A stretch of 64,000 nucleotides of DNA. Origin: Nitrospirota bacterium. GTDB lineage: Bacteria > Nitrospirota > Thermodesulfovibrionia > Thermodesulfovibrionales > Dissulfurispiraceae. The position numbers were made by a program, and so were the translations under genes. The DNA is taken from assembly GCA_015233365.1 (NCBI GenBank), contig JADFXU010000005.1, positions 578 through 64,577 on the forward strand, written 5' to 3'. Numbering within the stretch: position 1 is the stretch's first letter; each line of letters begins with the position of its first letter. The notes beneath the pieces are model-generated. The model did not search any database, was not told the origin of the DNA, and was given only the letters and a program-made list of their open reading frames with translations. Positions 1 through 8,921 of this stretch are shown here, piece after piece.

Positions 1-107
1 TGGTCAATTTTATCTCACTCGATGGAGAATCTCACTGGATGGAGGGTGTGCAACTCCTTGCGCTTTACATAATTTTAGGCATAGCATATTTCTTTTTACC
101 ATTATGA
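1..107 (+). CDS. cax: C-terminal end of a Ca2+/H+ antiporter (Cax), truncated by window edge
   Basis: Translation [34 protein letters not shown] is identical to the C-terminus of the minus-strand ORF 5520..6626; only two synonymous nucleotide differences seen. Confidence 0.85.
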   Translation, partial: VNFISLDGESHWMEGVQLLALYIILGIAYFFLPL

Positions 108-227
108 GTACCCTGCGGCAAAAGACCGCAGATGTCATGTTGGATTGACACTGTTTGAATACTGTGCTATTTATTAGAGGATCGCTCAATTTGGGTGCAA
201 AATGAACCGTGACATTTAAGGAGAAGG

Positions 228-2531
228 ATGGAAACGCTGTATGACACCATAGATGATTATCAGGAATATGAGTCAACTTATTATAAAAACTCAGGCAATA
301 CTGCCGTTAAAAGGTCGAAAGTATTAAACCTTGAAGACTATAAAAAAGCCGGCTTTAAAAAACCCTCTGTTTTCTTGGAGCTTCACGGCGGCCTTTCCGA
401 TGCACGGCTGAATTGTGAAATAAAACACTCCATGCGCGGAAGGCTCCGAATAAAGGTCTCCCTTTTGGCTGCATATAAGGACTTGAGTATTGCCCTTGGC
501 GACTATATCAAAAGCCAGGCAGGTGTAGTCAGGGTGGATACTAATTACTACTGCGGAAGCTTTACGATTCATTACGATACGGAGGCCGCACAGCAGGACG
601 CTATTGTTTTCTCCGTAACAAAACTAACTCTTGGAGAGGTTATAAGACTTGATAAAAAACCTGTCCAGGAAAAAACCGAAGATAAAGACATATCGCTTTC
701 GTACGTTAAGTGGGCATCGACGGCAGCCGGGTTAAGTCTACTCTTAGGCGGCATTCCGGCCGTTGGCATCATAGTTGTTTATCCCCTATTGTTTTATATA
801 AGCGTACCCGTCTATAAAAGGGCGTACCGGTGTATTACAAAAGAGCGTCGTCTGAACGTGGATTTCCTCGATGCAGCGGCTTTTACAGTCGGAGTCCTCA
901 CAGGGGACGTCGTAAATGCATCGGCGATGGTGTGGTTAATCCACCTCGGAGATTACATAAGGGACTTGACAGCCGCCAGTTCACATAAAACCATAAGAAA
1001 ACTCCTTGATTTCCAGGAAAACCACGCATGGGTCGTGAGGGGTGAGGTCGAGGTAAAAATCAGGGTAAAGGACCTCGTACCCGGCGACGTGGTATCTTTA
1101 AACGTAGGCAACCTTATCCCCATAGACGGCGAAATAATAGACGGCGAAATAATCGTCGATCAGCAGGTCCTGACAGGCGAATCGTTTCCGGTACATAAGG
1201 AAAAGGGCGATACCGTTTTAGCTTCGACGGTCATAAAAGACGGTAAGGCATACGTCAGGGTGATTAAAACCGGCGACAATACTAAAGTGGCGCAAATAGT
1301 AAAGATGGTCGAAGAAGCGCCCATTTACGAGACCAAAATCCAGAATCACGCAGAGAAATTTGCGGATAAAATCGTCATGCCTTCCCTTATCACCACAGGT
1401 TTGCTCTTTGCCACTACGTTGAATCTTTCCCACCTGGCAGCGCTCCTTACTGTTGATTTCGGTACCGGAGTCAGGGTCTCTGCGCCTACTTCCGTCCTTG
1501 CTTCGATGATCTCTGCGGCCTCACACGGCATTCTTATAAAAGGCGGCAGCTATCTCGAAAAACTCTATCATGTTGATACCATAGTATTCGATAAAACCGG
1601 GACCCTCACCACCGGAGTGATTAAGGTGGAAGACGTAATCGGCTTTAACGGGTTTTCTCTCGATGAAATAATCTCATATGCCGCTACTGCAGAGTTTCAG
1701 ATGACGCACCCTATAGCTGAGGCCGTTGTAAAATATGCCGAAAGCAACGATATCGGCCTGAAAAAAAGGGACGCCGTCCAATACTGCGTGGGACGCGGCG
1801 TGGATGCCGCAATCGATGGCAAGTGCGTGCTCGTGGGAAGTTTAAGACTGCTTGGGGAACAATCGATTCCTGTGGACGACGAGGTAATAAGCATCACGGA
1901 CAGACTTGTAGCGGAAGGCAAGGCAGCCCTTTACGTAGCTATTGACGGACGGCTTTCGGGAATTATTTCTTTCAGGGACCAGATTAGAAAAGAGGCAAAA
2001 GAGATGATAGACGACCTTCACAGGCTTGGCATAAAACAGGTGATTATGCTTACCGGTGATGTCAGGAAGGTGGCCTTGCCGGTAGCAAAGGCCCTTGGTA
2101 TAGACCAATGTATAGCCGAGGTACTTCCCGAACAAAAGGCCGAGGTCGTTATAGATCTGAAGAATAAAGGTCATATGGTGGCCTTTGTCGGTGATGGCAT
2201 AAACGACTCGGTTGCACTTTCTTATGCAGAGATAGGAATTTCCGTAAAGGGCGGAGCGGATATAACCAAGGAGACGGCAGGGGTAATCCTTCTGGACGAT
2301 AACCTCAACAAGATACCGAAGGCCTTTGAAATAAGCAAAGAGACCATTAAGCTAATCAAGGAAAATTACACGATAACCGGAGGGTTTAACATCGTTGCGT
2401 ATATGCTCGCCGCCGTAGGCTTAGTAAGCCCCGTTATGAGCACTTTAATAAGTAACGGCTCTGCCATCGTGGCATGTGTTAATGGAATGAAACCTGTCAT
2501 TAAAATGAAGATGGACGGTCGCGGAAGGTAA
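228..2531 (+). CDS. P1B-type heavy-metal-translocating P-type ATPase with N-terminal CxxC-less HMA-like domain
   Basis: LTGES, DKTGTLTTG, MTHPIAEAV (HP motif), GDGINDS; N-terminal IKHSMRGRLRIKV...VDTNYYCGSFTIHYD domain. Confidence 0.93.
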   Translation: METLYDTIDDYQEYESTYYKNSGNTAVKRSKVLNLEDYKKAGFKKPSVFLELHGGLSDARLNCEIKHSMRGRLRIKVSLLAAYKDLSIALGDYIKSQAGVVRVDTNYYCGSFTIHYDTEAAQQDAIVFSVTKLTLGEVIRLDKKPVQEKTEDKDISLSYVKWASTAAGLSLLLGGIPAVGIIVVYPLLFYISVPVYKRAYRCITKERRLNVDFLDAAAFTVGVLTGDVVNASAMVWLIHLGDYIRDLTAASSHKTIRKLLDFQENHAWVVRGEVEVKIRVKDLVPGDVVSLNVGNLIPIDGEIIDGEIIVDQQVLTGESFPVHKEKGDTVLASTVIKDGKAYVRVIKTGDNTKVAQIVKMVEEAPIYETKIQNHAEKFADKIVMPSLITTGLLFATTLNLSHLAALLTVDFGTGVRVSAPTSVLASMISAASHGILIKGGSYLEKLYHVDTIVFDKTGTLTTGVIKVEDVIGFNGFSLDEIISYAATAEFQMTHPIAEAVVKYAESNDIGLKKRDAVQYCVGRGVDAAIDGKCVLVGSLRLLGEQSIPVDDEVISITDRLVAEGKAALYVAIDGRLSGIISFRDQIRKEAKEMIDDLHRLGIKQVIMLTGDVRKVALPVAKALGIDQCIAEVLPEQKAEVVIDLKNKGHMVAFVGDGINDSVALSYAEIGISVKGGADITKETAGVILLDDNLNKIPKAFEISKETIKLIKENYTITGGFNIVAYMLAAVGLVSPVMSTLISNGSAIVACVNGMKPVIKMKMDGRGR

Positions 2532-2665
2532 AGAATGGCGGCATGCCACAGCTTGCCGGGGAAACGCTTATCGGAAAATCCGGACCAGGCACCATGTTGC
2601 TATAAATAATAACAGTGAGTATAATAACGTATTGTTTTCCGGTTAAATAAAAGGAGGAACTGATA

Positions 2666-2905
2666 ATGGAAGAATTATTGGCTGGAGTATTAGGCGGTGC
2701 AGTGGTATTGGTTGCCGGCAAATCGGATTTTTTTAGAAATGCCTTAAAAGGGCTGATGAAAATGGGTTATGCCGTGTCCGATAAAGTAACATCGTGCGGC
2801 GGTGAAACCACAGAATCCATAAAAGACCTTTTAGCCGAAAGCAAATCGGAATACGAGGCAGCAAAGGCTGCAACTGCTGAAGCAAAGATCCAGAGCAAGG
2901 CTTAA
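2666..2905 (+). CDS. Small protein with Gly-rich hydrophobic N-terminus and charged helical tail (DUF5132-like architecture)
   Basis: 79 aa, MEELLAGVLGGAVVLVAGKSDFFRNALKGLMKMGY...SIKDLLAESKSEYEAAKAA; RBS aaaggagg upstream; located between ATPase and HMA-like genes. Confidence 0.6.
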   Translation: MEELLAGVLGGAVVLVAGKSDFFRNALKGLMKMGYAVSDKVTSCGGETTESIKDLLAESKSEYEAAKAATAEAKIQSKA

Positions 2906-2925
2906 TGGAGATTATGTAGATTCAC

Positions 2926-3276
2926 ATGGCAAAGTGTGAAGTAGTACACCATATACGAGGCAGGGTAAGGCTGAGGGTGCCTTCGCTAGGGAATGAAGAC
3001 TGCTTGGAACAACTGAGCCATCTTTTATCAAATGATAAGAGAATAAGCAGTGCTTCCTTTAATAAGGCATGTTGCAGCCTTACCCTCACCTATAAGCCCG
3101 TAGATATTTCAGTAAAAGAAATAATCGATATAATCGCCTCAGGCTGTGAAAAAGCTCCAGGGCAAACACCGGTTGTAACCGATACCAATACCCGGACCAC
3201 CGAAAAACCGGCAGGGAAGGCGAAAGCTGGAATATCGAGAGGTAAAGCTCCGGCCAAAAAACGCTCTAAAGTATAG
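2926..3276 (+). CDS. HMA-like (HMA_2-type) domain protein with basic C-terminal tail
   Basis: CEVVHHIRGRVRLRVPSL...SASFNKACCSLTLTY parallels the N-terminal domain of the 228..2531 ATPase; lysine/arginine-rich tail. Confidence 0.65.
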   Translation: MAKCEVVHHIRGRVRLRVPSLGNEDCLEQLSHLLSNDKRISSASFNKACCSLTLTYKPVDISVKEIIDIIASGCEKAPGQTPVVTDTNTRTTEKPAGKAKAGISRGKAPAKKRSKV

Positions 3277-3292
3277 ATGGATAATAAATAAT

Positions 3293-3466
3293 ATGGGAAA
3301 CCGAACATTTTTAAAATGCCTTATGAAATTGTTTTATTCGGCAAAAGATGCAGTGCAGCCTTTGGCCGGTGAATCATTCGAGAAGCTTAAAGACATTGCA
3401 GCCGAAAGTAAAGCGGAATATGAGCTTGAAAAGATAAACGAAAAAAAAGCCAAGGCCAAACAGTAA
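3293..3466 (+). CDS. 57-aa small protein, paralogous in its tail to the 2666..2905 product
   Basis: Read directly: MGNRTFLKCLMKLFYSAKDAVQPLAGESFEKLKDIAAESKAEYELEKINEKKAKAKQ*; not in the supplied ORF list (below 60 aa). Confidence 0.6.
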   Translation: MGNRTFLKCLMKLFYSAKDAVQPLAGESFEKLKDIAAESKAEYELEKINEKKAKAKQ

Positions 3467-3472
3467 TAGTAT

Positions 3473-3997
3473 ATGAGCTCAAAATTGCCTGCCTTGAATG
3501 CGCTGCCGCTCTCCGGGGAAGAATTAAACGATAAGGAAGTCGGGATATTTATTCCTTTTGAAATAAAACACTCTATCCCGGGAAGACTCAGAGTGTCATC
3601 GGCAGCATTGAGGGACGAAAAGTCTCTAATTAAAGCCCTTAACGCTAAAATGAGAAACATGGAGGGCATTAAAAAAGTCTTTGCAAACTCACTGTGCGGC
3701 AGCATCACGATTCACTACGACGCCAATTCAACAGATAAAGATAAAATAGTACAAAACCTGATCACCATTAATATAAACGAAGTCGTTCTCGAAAACTTGC
3801 CGATAGTTATATCCGGCGATAAGCACATAAGTCATAATAAATTATATACGCTGCTCAGCCGCGTCCTTGCTGTGGCCGGCGTTGCCCTGTTCGTACTGCC
3901 GGGAATACCCGGCGCTCCGATTTTACTGTTGTCGGCTTATTTTTATCGAAAAGCCCGGGCAACCCATACTACAAACTCGCCGCAAATAACTGCCTAG
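3473..3997 (+). CDS. HMA-like domain protein with C-terminal hydrophobic segment
   Basis: FEIKHSIPGRLRVSSAALRD...VFANSLCGSITIHYD parallels the ATPase N-terminus; VLAVAGVALFVLPGIPGAPILLLSAYFY hydrophobic C-terminus. Confidence 0.7.
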   Translation: MSSKLPALNALPLSGEELNDKEVGIFIPFEIKHSIPGRLRVSSAALRDEKSLIKALNAKMRNMEGIKKVFANSLCGSITIHYDANSTDKDKIVQNLITININEVVLENLPIVISGDKHISHNKLYTLLSRVLAVAGVALFVLPGIPGAPILLLSAYFYRKARATHTTNSPQITA

Positions 3998-4016
3998 GGC
4001 ACCTGTTCAACTTTCT

Positions 4017-5390
4017 TTAATCTGATTTCCGGGGGCCTCTCGTGAATTTTTTATCGAAGTCTTTATTGAGGTAAAGGCTTGCAACGCATATGTCGGTCGT
4101 GTTGTTTCCGGTTCTGAATGAGTCAGGAAGGCCGAACTGCAGCCCGATATATAGAGCTGTAAAAGCAGGAGCCATGTTCGGGGGGATATTCAGGTATATG
4201 GCCAAAGGTCCGGCAAAAAGCAAGAGTTCGCCCGGTATTCCCGGGACCCCGAAGCCGATTAAGATTACGAGCGGGATGCTCATAAGCAGTTTCACGACAG
4301 ACAGTTCAATGCCTAAAAGCTGTGCAACTGCAGCAGCCATTATGAACACGCATATAGTCGTACCGTTTATGCCGAGATAGCTCCCGGCGCCAATGATAAA
4401 CCGTCTTACCTCGGTGGCTATGTACGGATAATGTTTCTTGACCAGATGCAGGTTTAAAGGTGTAGACAGGGACTCGGATGCCGTAGACCATAAAAGGGGA
4501 TAGATGCGCACCCAATATTTACTGAAGTAATGTTTAATAGAAAAGTCTTTTAAAGTATTTTTCAAAATGACAAGAAATCCGATATGCCATATAATACAGG
4601 CAAGTCCTACTAAAAGAGAAGTAACTACGTAGGCCAGAATTATCCCGACAGACGTATTTACCGGCAGTCTTCCCCAAATTAAATTTAAGTCGCCAAGCCT
4701 GGCCCCCGTTAATTCCTTCATTGAAAGATGGCCGTTAAGCTCAAGAGGAAGGGTATAGACAAATGCCCCTATGGCAAACATAAAGACAGGAACGAGGGGC
4801 AAAAACAATTCACCAAGTTTCTCTATCAGGGCATAGATTTTCCCCAGCACGCCCCCTATAATCTTATATCTTTGAAAAAGCACTACTGTTATTAAAGCCG
4901 CATATATGGCATAAAAATATGTACTATGCGTCATAGTCGTAACGATGGAAGAAAGGGTCTGCACGATCGATTTTCCAAGGCTGCCTCCGGAATTCGTATA
5001 AAAGGGCAGTTTAAATACAATAGCGGTGAAAACTATAGACCATAAACAGGCATAAAGGCGCAGCCTTATGAGCCATAGCACCGCGTAACTTGCGAAATAC
5101 CCCCTGCCGAGCTCTATTATATGAGCTATCGAAGGGGCTAATATAAAGTAAATAATAAAAGGTGCTATATATTCATAAAAATCTATAAAACCAGACATGC
5201 CGCTCGTTACCTTATAGCCGACACTGGGGAAATACCTGGCCGATACTATTCCGGAAATAAAGGAAAGTATTGACAGAAGCGGCAGATACCTTTCCAGGTT
5301 ATCCAAAATAGAACGATATATGGTTTTTGCCTGAATCTTTTCGATTGCGATGTTTGTTCCCATGCTCTCTCCTGGAATGACAATCAACAT
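4017..5390 (-). CDS. Multi-TM transporter, possible cation:dicarboxylate/amino acid symporter (SDF) family
   Basis: Hydrophobic 457 aa; C-terminal GVPGIPGELLLFAGPLAIYLNIPP...FRTGNNTTDICVA resembles SDF C-terminal motifs. Confidence 0.5.
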   Translation of the reverse strand: MLIVIPGESMGTNIAIEKIQAKTIYRSILDNLERYLPLLSILSFISGIVSARYFPSVGYKVTSGMSGFIDFYEYIAPFIIYFILAPSIAHIIELGRGYFASYAVLWLIRLRLYACLWSIVFTAIVFKLPFYTNSGGSLGKSIVQTLSSIVTTMTHSTYFYAIYAALITVVLFQRYKIIGGVLGKIYALIEKLGELFLPLVPVFMFAIGAFVYTLPLELNGHLSMKELTGARLGDLNLIWGRLPVNTSVGIILAYVVTSLLVGLACIIWHIGFLVILKNTLKDFSIKHYFSKYWVRIYPLLWSTASESLSTPLNLHLVKKHYPYIATEVRRFIIGAGSYLGINGTTICVFIMAAAVAQLLGIELSVVKLLMSIPLVILIGFGVPGIPGELLLFAGPLAIYLNIPPNMAPAFTALYIGLQFGLPDSFRTGNNTTDICVASLYLNKDFDKKFTRGPRKSD

Positions 5391-5519
5391 GCCATTATGC
5401 GGATTCCGGACTTTACCTTTTACGGGTAGTCTCAGCTTCCGTATTTCATCCTATTGTACCACACTCATAGTAGAACTGAGCGGCAGACAGCCGGGCAATG
5501 TGGCTTTTGTAGCGGGTAT

Positions 5520-6626
5520 TCATAATGGTAAAAAGAAATATGCTATGCCTAAAATTATGTAAAGAGCAAGGAGCTGCACACCCTCCATCCAGTGAGATTC
5601 TCCATCGAGTGAGATAAAATTGACCAGCAGGACTGCAGACACTATGGAGAAAATTTCAAGATGCGTAAAGGCCAGGTCGATGGGTGCAGGCCCCAGGAAG
5701 TAACTGATAAAAAGTAAAAGAGGGGCTAAAAACATGGCAACCTGGGAACTCGACCCTATGGCTATGGAAACGGACACGTCCATTTTATTTTTTAATGCCA
5801 TAAGTATTGCCGTGCTATTTTCGGCGGCATTTCCAACGATTGCCACCACTATGACCCCGACAAAGACCTCGTTCATCCCCAATGTTTTCGTAGCTACCTC
5901 TATAGATGTAACCATAATCTCACTCATAAAGCTGATCCCCACAGTGGCAAGCAGCAAAACGAACAGGGCGGTTTGGGTCTTCCACGGGACCATGTCATCG
6001 TGCCCTGCGCCTCCTTCAGCTGCCGTGCCGTAGAGGTGTTTATGGCTTTTTAAAGAAAACACCAGGCTGAGAATATATGTAACGAAAAGCACGATGGCAA
6101 TTGCGAGGCTGATTTTTAAGTCGAGGGCATGGATTTTAGCTTTATCTAAATTATGGCTGCCTCCCAATAACGCGCTGATAACCGCAGGCACGATAAGGGC
6201 GGACGTACAAAGTATCAGCATCGTGGAGTTAAGGCCGGCTGCCGTTGCATTAAACTTAAGGCTTTTTACCTTCACCCCCCCTGCAATGAAGCTCAGCCCT
6301 AAAACCAGCAGGATATTGCCTATAATAGAGCCGGTAATGGACGCCTTGACTACTTCGGGCAAGCCGTTTTTGATAGCAAATATCGCAATGATTAACTCCG
6401 CAGCATTTCCGAACGTTGCATTAAGGAATCCGCCTATACCAGGGCCAAGTTTTACCGCCAGATGCTCGGTGGCCGTTCCCATGATAGCGGCCAGCGGAAT
6501 TATTGCAACTGCAGAGGTAAAAAAAATCCATGTATCGTCAACATGCAAAAGCTCAAGGATAAAACTGACTGGTATAAACACCAAAAGCGCATCCAAATAA
6601 CCTAATTTATAATTACCTATTTTCAT
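5520..6626 (-). CDS. cax: Calcium/proton antiporter (CaCA family)
   Basis: GNAAELIIAIFAIKNGLPEVVKASITGSIIGN and the second repeat VGNAAENSTAILMALKNKMDVSVSIAIGSSSQ. Confidence 0.93.
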   Translation of the reverse strand: MKIGNYKLGYLDALLVFIPVSFILELLHVDDTWIFFTSAVAIIPLAAIMGTATEHLAVKLGPGIGGFLNATFGNAAELIIAIFAIKNGLPEVVKASITGSIIGNILLVLGLSFIAGGVKVKSLKFNATAAGLNSTMLILCTSALIVPAVISALLGGSHNLDKAKIHALDLKISLAIAIVLFVTYILSLVFSLKSHKHLYGTAAEGGAGHDDMVPWKTQTALFVLLLATVGISFMSEIMVTSIEVATKTLGMNEVFVGVIVVAIVGNAAENSTAILMALKNKMDVSVSIAIGSSSQVAMFLAPLLLFISYFLGPAPIDLAFTHLEIFSIVSAVLLVNFISLDGESHWMEGVQLLALYIILGIAYFFLPL

Positions 6627-6702
6627 CGGCCTTCCTTGCCTCCTTAATTAAGAAACATTTACCGCTTTCTGGTTCCCTATCTCTACCTTGCCTGACCTTC
6701 TC

Positions 6703-7776
6703 TCAGTCATCGAGCAGTTCGAGGCTGCGTGAGCGCCAGTCGAGCACTGCGGTACGCTGAGACATTTTTTCGGCGAGTGCGCCGAATTCGTCGCGTAACA
6801 CTCCGGCTGCGAAGTGAGAAAGAAAACGCGACTTCAATTCGGCCCGCGCCCGGTCGACACCGATCTCATCGTACGGTACGGAGGCGAGCAGCAGAAAGCC
6901 ATCGTCCGGGATGCGACCGGCTTTCATGTTGCCCTCTATAATCCCTGCAGCTTTGCGCAACGGATCAGCAAGGTCCGGGCTGTAGGGGCCAATGATCAGG
7001 GCAATATCCGGGGTATGGAGAAAGTCGAACCCACGCCCCAGGCAAATCATCCATTCACGGTGTTCGACGTCGAGCATTCGTTCATTCTGCTGCGCCTGTT
7101 CACGCACTTGCGAGATGTGCTCGAGATTGCCGTACAGCAACGGCAGGAGGTCGGCGCGCATCTGTGCCGGCATGTCGGGAAGCAGAGTGGACAGGCGCAG
7201 CTCTAGTGCAGTTGCATCAGTCGTGGAAAAACCGGCGAGATCGAGCACTGTGTTATTGCTGCCGTGGATCACCAATGCGTCGTCGTCGGTTTCGAACCCG
7301 CACACCAACGGATAAACCGTGCCGTGACCACTACCGAAGATGTGTTCGATCTGGCGGCGAATTTCGCTGGTGTGGGCAATTGCCGCCGCAGTGTCGTAAT
7401 GAAAGCCCGCACATCCGCGCAAAGGGTTTCCTTTCGACCAGTGGTAGGTAATAAGGACAAGTACACGCCGCCCGGCGCCCGTCATGCGCATGACGTAATG
7501 GGCCAGTACTTCGCCAAGGTGGGGCCAGCCCAGATCAAACATACCGCCAAGATTGCGGAAAGGCATGAGAATGCCGGTTGGAGTTTTGGTTGCGACCGGA
7601 ATGTTAATGCGGCCGTCCATACACTTCAACACCACAATCGCGGTAGGGTGTTCGGCGAGATATCGCTCTCGCGCCAGCCACGCTTCAGGACTACGAAAGG
7701 TCTCACCGTGACGGCGGGCGAGTTCAAACAGCCAGTCAATACGTTCAGCAATGGGTTTGCTATTAATATCGCTCAT
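6703..7776 (-). CDS. Carboxysome shell carbonic anhydrase (CsoSCA)-like / divergent beta-carbonic anhydrase-like protein
   Basis: KCMDGRINIP (C-x-D-x-R), FRNLGG, then YHWSKGNPLRGC (H-x9-C) zinc-ligand pattern; gene looks GC-richer than its flanks. Confidence 0.6.
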   Translation of the reverse strand: MSDINSKPIAERIDWLFELARRHGETFRSPEAWLARERYLAEHPTAIVVLKCMDGRINIPVATKTPTGILMPFRNLGGMFDLGWPHLGEVLAHYVMRMTGAGRRVLVLITYHWSKGNPLRGCAGFHYDTAAAIAHTSEIRRQIEHIFGSGHGTVYPLVCGFETDDDALVIHGSNNTVLDLAGFSTTDATALELRLSTLLPDMPAQMRADLLPLLYGNLEHISQVREQAQQNERMLDVEHREWMICLGRGFDFLHTPDIALIIGPYSPDLADPLRKAAGIIEGNMKAGRIPDDGFLLLASVPYDEIGVDRARAELKSRFLSHFAAGVLRDEFGALAEKMSQRTAVLDWRSRSLELLDD

Positions 7777-8163
7777 GGTCTCCGCTCCATCTGTATTGTT
7801 AACTGGTGTTTTGTTATCATACTGAAAGCAATATAATAATACAAGACGATGATGATTTCTTTGTGTTGTGACTGCTATTTTCGACTTGTTGCCAACGCAA
7901 AAAAAGCAGATTCCTCCACTTCCGAATCATTAGAGTCGCCAATATCAGAAATTCGGTGCTTCCCGAAAAAAACATCGATATCGGGTTCTCGATTGATGTC
8001 TCCTAACACTGCATAATTCGTGTGGCTGATTGTTTTCCAGTGTATAATTAAGATAAGTTTATATAAGTTTGAAGTTTCTCACTAATTGCCCAAAGAACTC
8101 CTTAATTTCAAGGGCAACCAAGTTAGAGCAAACCACAAGATGAGCAACTAAGGAGGGTTACCC

Positions 8164-8808
8164 ATGAAAGTTATTGCATTTAATGGTAGTCCGCGGAAGC
8201 ACTGGAACACAGCAATGCTGCTTGAAAAAGCTTTGGAAGGAGCAAAATCTCAGGGAGCAAAAACAAAACTTATTCACCTCTATGACCTCAACTACAAGGG
8301 ATGTATAAGCTGTTTTGCCTGTAAGGAAAAGGGTGGAAAGAGTTATGGAAAATGCGTAGTTACTGATGACCTTAAGCCTATTTTCAAGAAAATTGAGGGC
8401 GCCGATACTCTCATTTTCGGCTCTCCCATTTATTTGGGAAATGTTACAGGAGAGATGCGCTCATTTTTGGAACGGCTCATATTCCAGTATCTGACATATA
8501 CGGACCCGCCCGGCTCGCTTTTTAACCGGCAGATAAAAACGGGGTTCATTTATACGATGGGTGTTACTGAAGAAGTCATGAACCAGTTAGGCTACAGTCA
8601 GTTCATGGATTTGATTTCAATGTTCCTGACAAGGACATTTGGGTATTCAGAGTCGCTGTGCTGCTTTGATACTTTGCAGTTCAAGGATTACTCTAAATAT
8701 GTTGCTCCTCGATTTGACCCTGAGAGTAAGGCGAAGAGGCGTAAGGAAGTGTTTCCTCATGATTGTCATAAAGCATTTGAGATGGGACAAAGACTGGCAA
8801 AGGTATGA
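8164..8808 (+). CDS. NADPH-dependent FMN reductase / iron-sulfur flavoprotein-like flavodoxin-fold protein
   Basis: MKVIAFNGSPRKHWNTAMLLEKALEGA, CISCFACK, FGSPIYLGNVTGEMRSFLERL. Confidence 0.85.
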   Translation: MKVIAFNGSPRKHWNTAMLLEKALEGAKSQGAKTKLIHLYDLNYKGCISCFACKEKGGKSYGKCVVTDDLKPIFKKIEGADTLIFGSPIYLGNVTGEMRSFLERLIFQYLTYTDPPGSLFNRQIKTGFIYTMGVTEEVMNQLGYSQFMDLISMFLTRTFGYSESLCCFDTLQFKDYSKYVAPRFDPESKAKRRKEVFPHDCHKAFEMGQRLAKV

Positions 8809-8890
8809 GTATTCTGGTCCAACAACACAAATTTAGTTATCCCCGACTATGAATATCAAATTATATGGTCGATTTATTTGGAAAACCTCA

Positions 8891-8921
8891 AATTGACAAC
8901 TGTCAATTAAAGTGATATAAA
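8891..8921 (+). promoter_or_regulatory. Sigma70-like promoter with palindromic operator over the -35
   Basis: TTGACA (8893-8898), 17-nt spacer, TATAAA (8916-8921); aattgaca-ac-tgtcaatt palindrome at 8891-8908. Confidence 0.6.

Noticed and set aside
7264-7836. 190-aa + strand ORF antisense to the carbonic-anhydrase-like gene
   Set aside because: Long only because the GC-rich opposite gene lacks stop codons in that frame; no recognisable motif, and the antisense protein has clear motifs.
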